NCBI GenBank assembly: GCA_902496335.1 | Contig: CABVAO010000021.1 | Span: forward strand, 1-30,787 | Direction of reading: 5' to 3' | From: an uncultured Collinsella sp. | Lineage (GTDB): Bacteria; Actinomycetota; Coriobacteriia; Coriobacteriales; Coriobacteriaceae | DNA length: 30,787 nt | Shown here: positions 30,161 to 30,787 of the stretch, in pieces | Layout: every line of letters starts with the position of its first letter | Position numbering within the stretch: position 1 is the stretch's first letter | Program-made: the position numbers and the translations under genes | Notes under the pieces: model-generated | Database searches by the model: none | Seen by the model: the letters and a program-made list of their open reading frames with translations, nothing else | Told to the model about the DNA's origin: nothing

Positions 30161-30335
30161 TTTGTAAATTTTACCAGCTCAGCGCGGTCTGTCCAGATAG
30201 CATATTATCGGCTTCGAGGAGCGCGGTGCAGCCGATGATTTAATCAACGGGGGTAGGAGCCCCGAATCGTCGCCTCTCCGGGTTCCCGCAGGTGGGCCCG
30301 CCTGTTTCTAATCAACTGCGGATTTAGGAGCAGAC

Positions 30336-30787
30336 ATGCAAAACGAGAAATGCAGCAATAAAACCTTACGCGTATGCGGACCCGGCGGCGTGAGGAAGAA
30401 CAAGGGTAAATGGCAGGCCGTCGTGACGGTGGCCGACGAGGTGACCGGGAAGAAGGTCCAGAGGACCAGGAACACCGGCGTGCCCTGCCTGAAGCAGAGC
30501 ACGAGGGGAAAGGCGGCGGCGATGCGCTTCCTCTCGGAATTCAGGTTGGAGATCGAGCTCGAGCTCGCCGAGGCGGAGGAGGCGAGGGCCGCTGTCGGCA
30601 CCGGGCTTCCCGCCAAGAAGCGGGACGACTACGCCGCGCTGCCGCTCTCCGATGCGCTCGAGAAGTTCATCGCCTTCTGCCTGGAGATGAACAGGATCAC
30701 GCCGACGACCCGCGACGACTACCACTACAGCGCCCTCCATATCGAGCGCGACGAGCTCGGCCTCGTCCCCGTGAACGAGGTGACGAC
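30336..30787 (+). CDS. Tyrosine-type integrase, N-terminal part (runs off the window)
   Basis: At least 150 residues are read to the window edge. The first ~75 residues form an Arg/Lys-rich arm-binding-type domain (KGKWQAVVTVADEVTGKKVQRTRNTGV in part). A charged linker helix (EIELELAEAEEARAA) follows, then the start of a SAM-like core-binding domain (LSDALEKFIAFCLEMNRITPTTRDDY). The catalytic R-H-R-Y part is beyond the edge. TAGGAG precedes ATG 30336. Arginine is mostly AGG (7 of 12), unlike the CGC/CGT-rich chromosomal genes to the left. It lies beside a tRNA attachment remnant and points into the element. It probably drives the element's integration and excision; element type is unknown. 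Confidence 0.8.
   Translation, partial: MQNEKCSNKTLRVCGPGGVRKNKGKWQAVVTVADEVTGKKVQRTRNTGVPCLKQSTRGKAAAMRFLSEFRLEIELELAEAEEARAAVGTGLPAKKRDDYAALPLSDALEKFIAFCLEMNRITPTTRDDYHYSALHIERDELGLVPVNEVT

Noticed and set aside
30366..30740. Minus-strand frames opposite the integrase
   Set aside because: The plus frame matches an integrase N-terminus with a good ribosome site; the minus frames lack motifs.

Overview
The window reads as a chromosome segment of a high-GC, Gram-positive anaerobe of the Coriobacteriia, most likely Collinsella or a close relative. This assignment is inferred from gene content, codon use and gene order (rnj-ftsK-HTH-yajQ-rimO-pgsA-cinA/pncC-recA-recX-rny-spoVS-miaB-miaA-hflX with no hfq, then lexA, nrdR, dut). 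No 16S or other decisive marker is present. Nearly all of the window is core housekeeping sequence. Only the last ~700 bases, beyond a tRNA-Pro remnant, look like the edge of an integrated mobile element.

Layout. 270-9325 (+): RNase J, FtsK, a RodZ-like membrane HTH protein, YajQ, RimO, PgsA and the CinA/PncC amidase domain, tightly packed and ended by a hairpin at 9333-9356. 9432-9552: recA control region with a helically phased TTTGGTC array and a sigma70-type promoter whose spacer holds a perfect LexA palindrome. 9583-11435: recA and recX. 11498-18369 (+): a new promoter, then RNase Y, a GHKL ATPase, SpoVS, MiaB, MiaA and HflX, the last two in stop/start overlap. 18354-19702 (-): lexA followed by a membrane acyltransferase-like gene, convergent with hflX. 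19726-19795: three LexA boxes at exactly 28-bp steps between lexA and a divergent YneA/DivS-like LysM gene. 20367-21258 (+): nrdR (start codon inside a 12-bp perfect inverted repeat) and dut. 21256-21696: gene-free 441-bp element with 60-nt terminal inverted repeats and internal hairpins.

21702-23003 (-) is a diacylglycerol glycosyltransferase-like gene; 23121-24824 (+) holds trxB and a DUF1836 regulator; 24898-25764 (-) is a DegV protein. The DUF1836 and degV genes share an almost identical ~27-bp upstream motif. 25929-29747 (-) appears to be one operon: PgsA-like synthase, GarA/OdhI-like FHA protein, FtsR-like MerR regulator, apt and a secreted NlpC/P60 hydrolase, ended by a terminator at 25873-25905. 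30041-30085 is the 3' part of a tRNA-Pro(GGG) with its own terminator. A tyrosine-type integrase starts at 30336 and runs off the window, so this is an attachment junction with the element lying to the right.

Taken together the region couples DNA damage response (recA, lexA, LysM division inhibitor), RNA decay (RNase J and Y), tRNA/ribosome modification (RimO, MiaA, MiaB, HflX), nucleotide supply (NrdR, Dut, Apt) and envelope or division functions. The most unusual signals are regulatory DNA rather than new genes.
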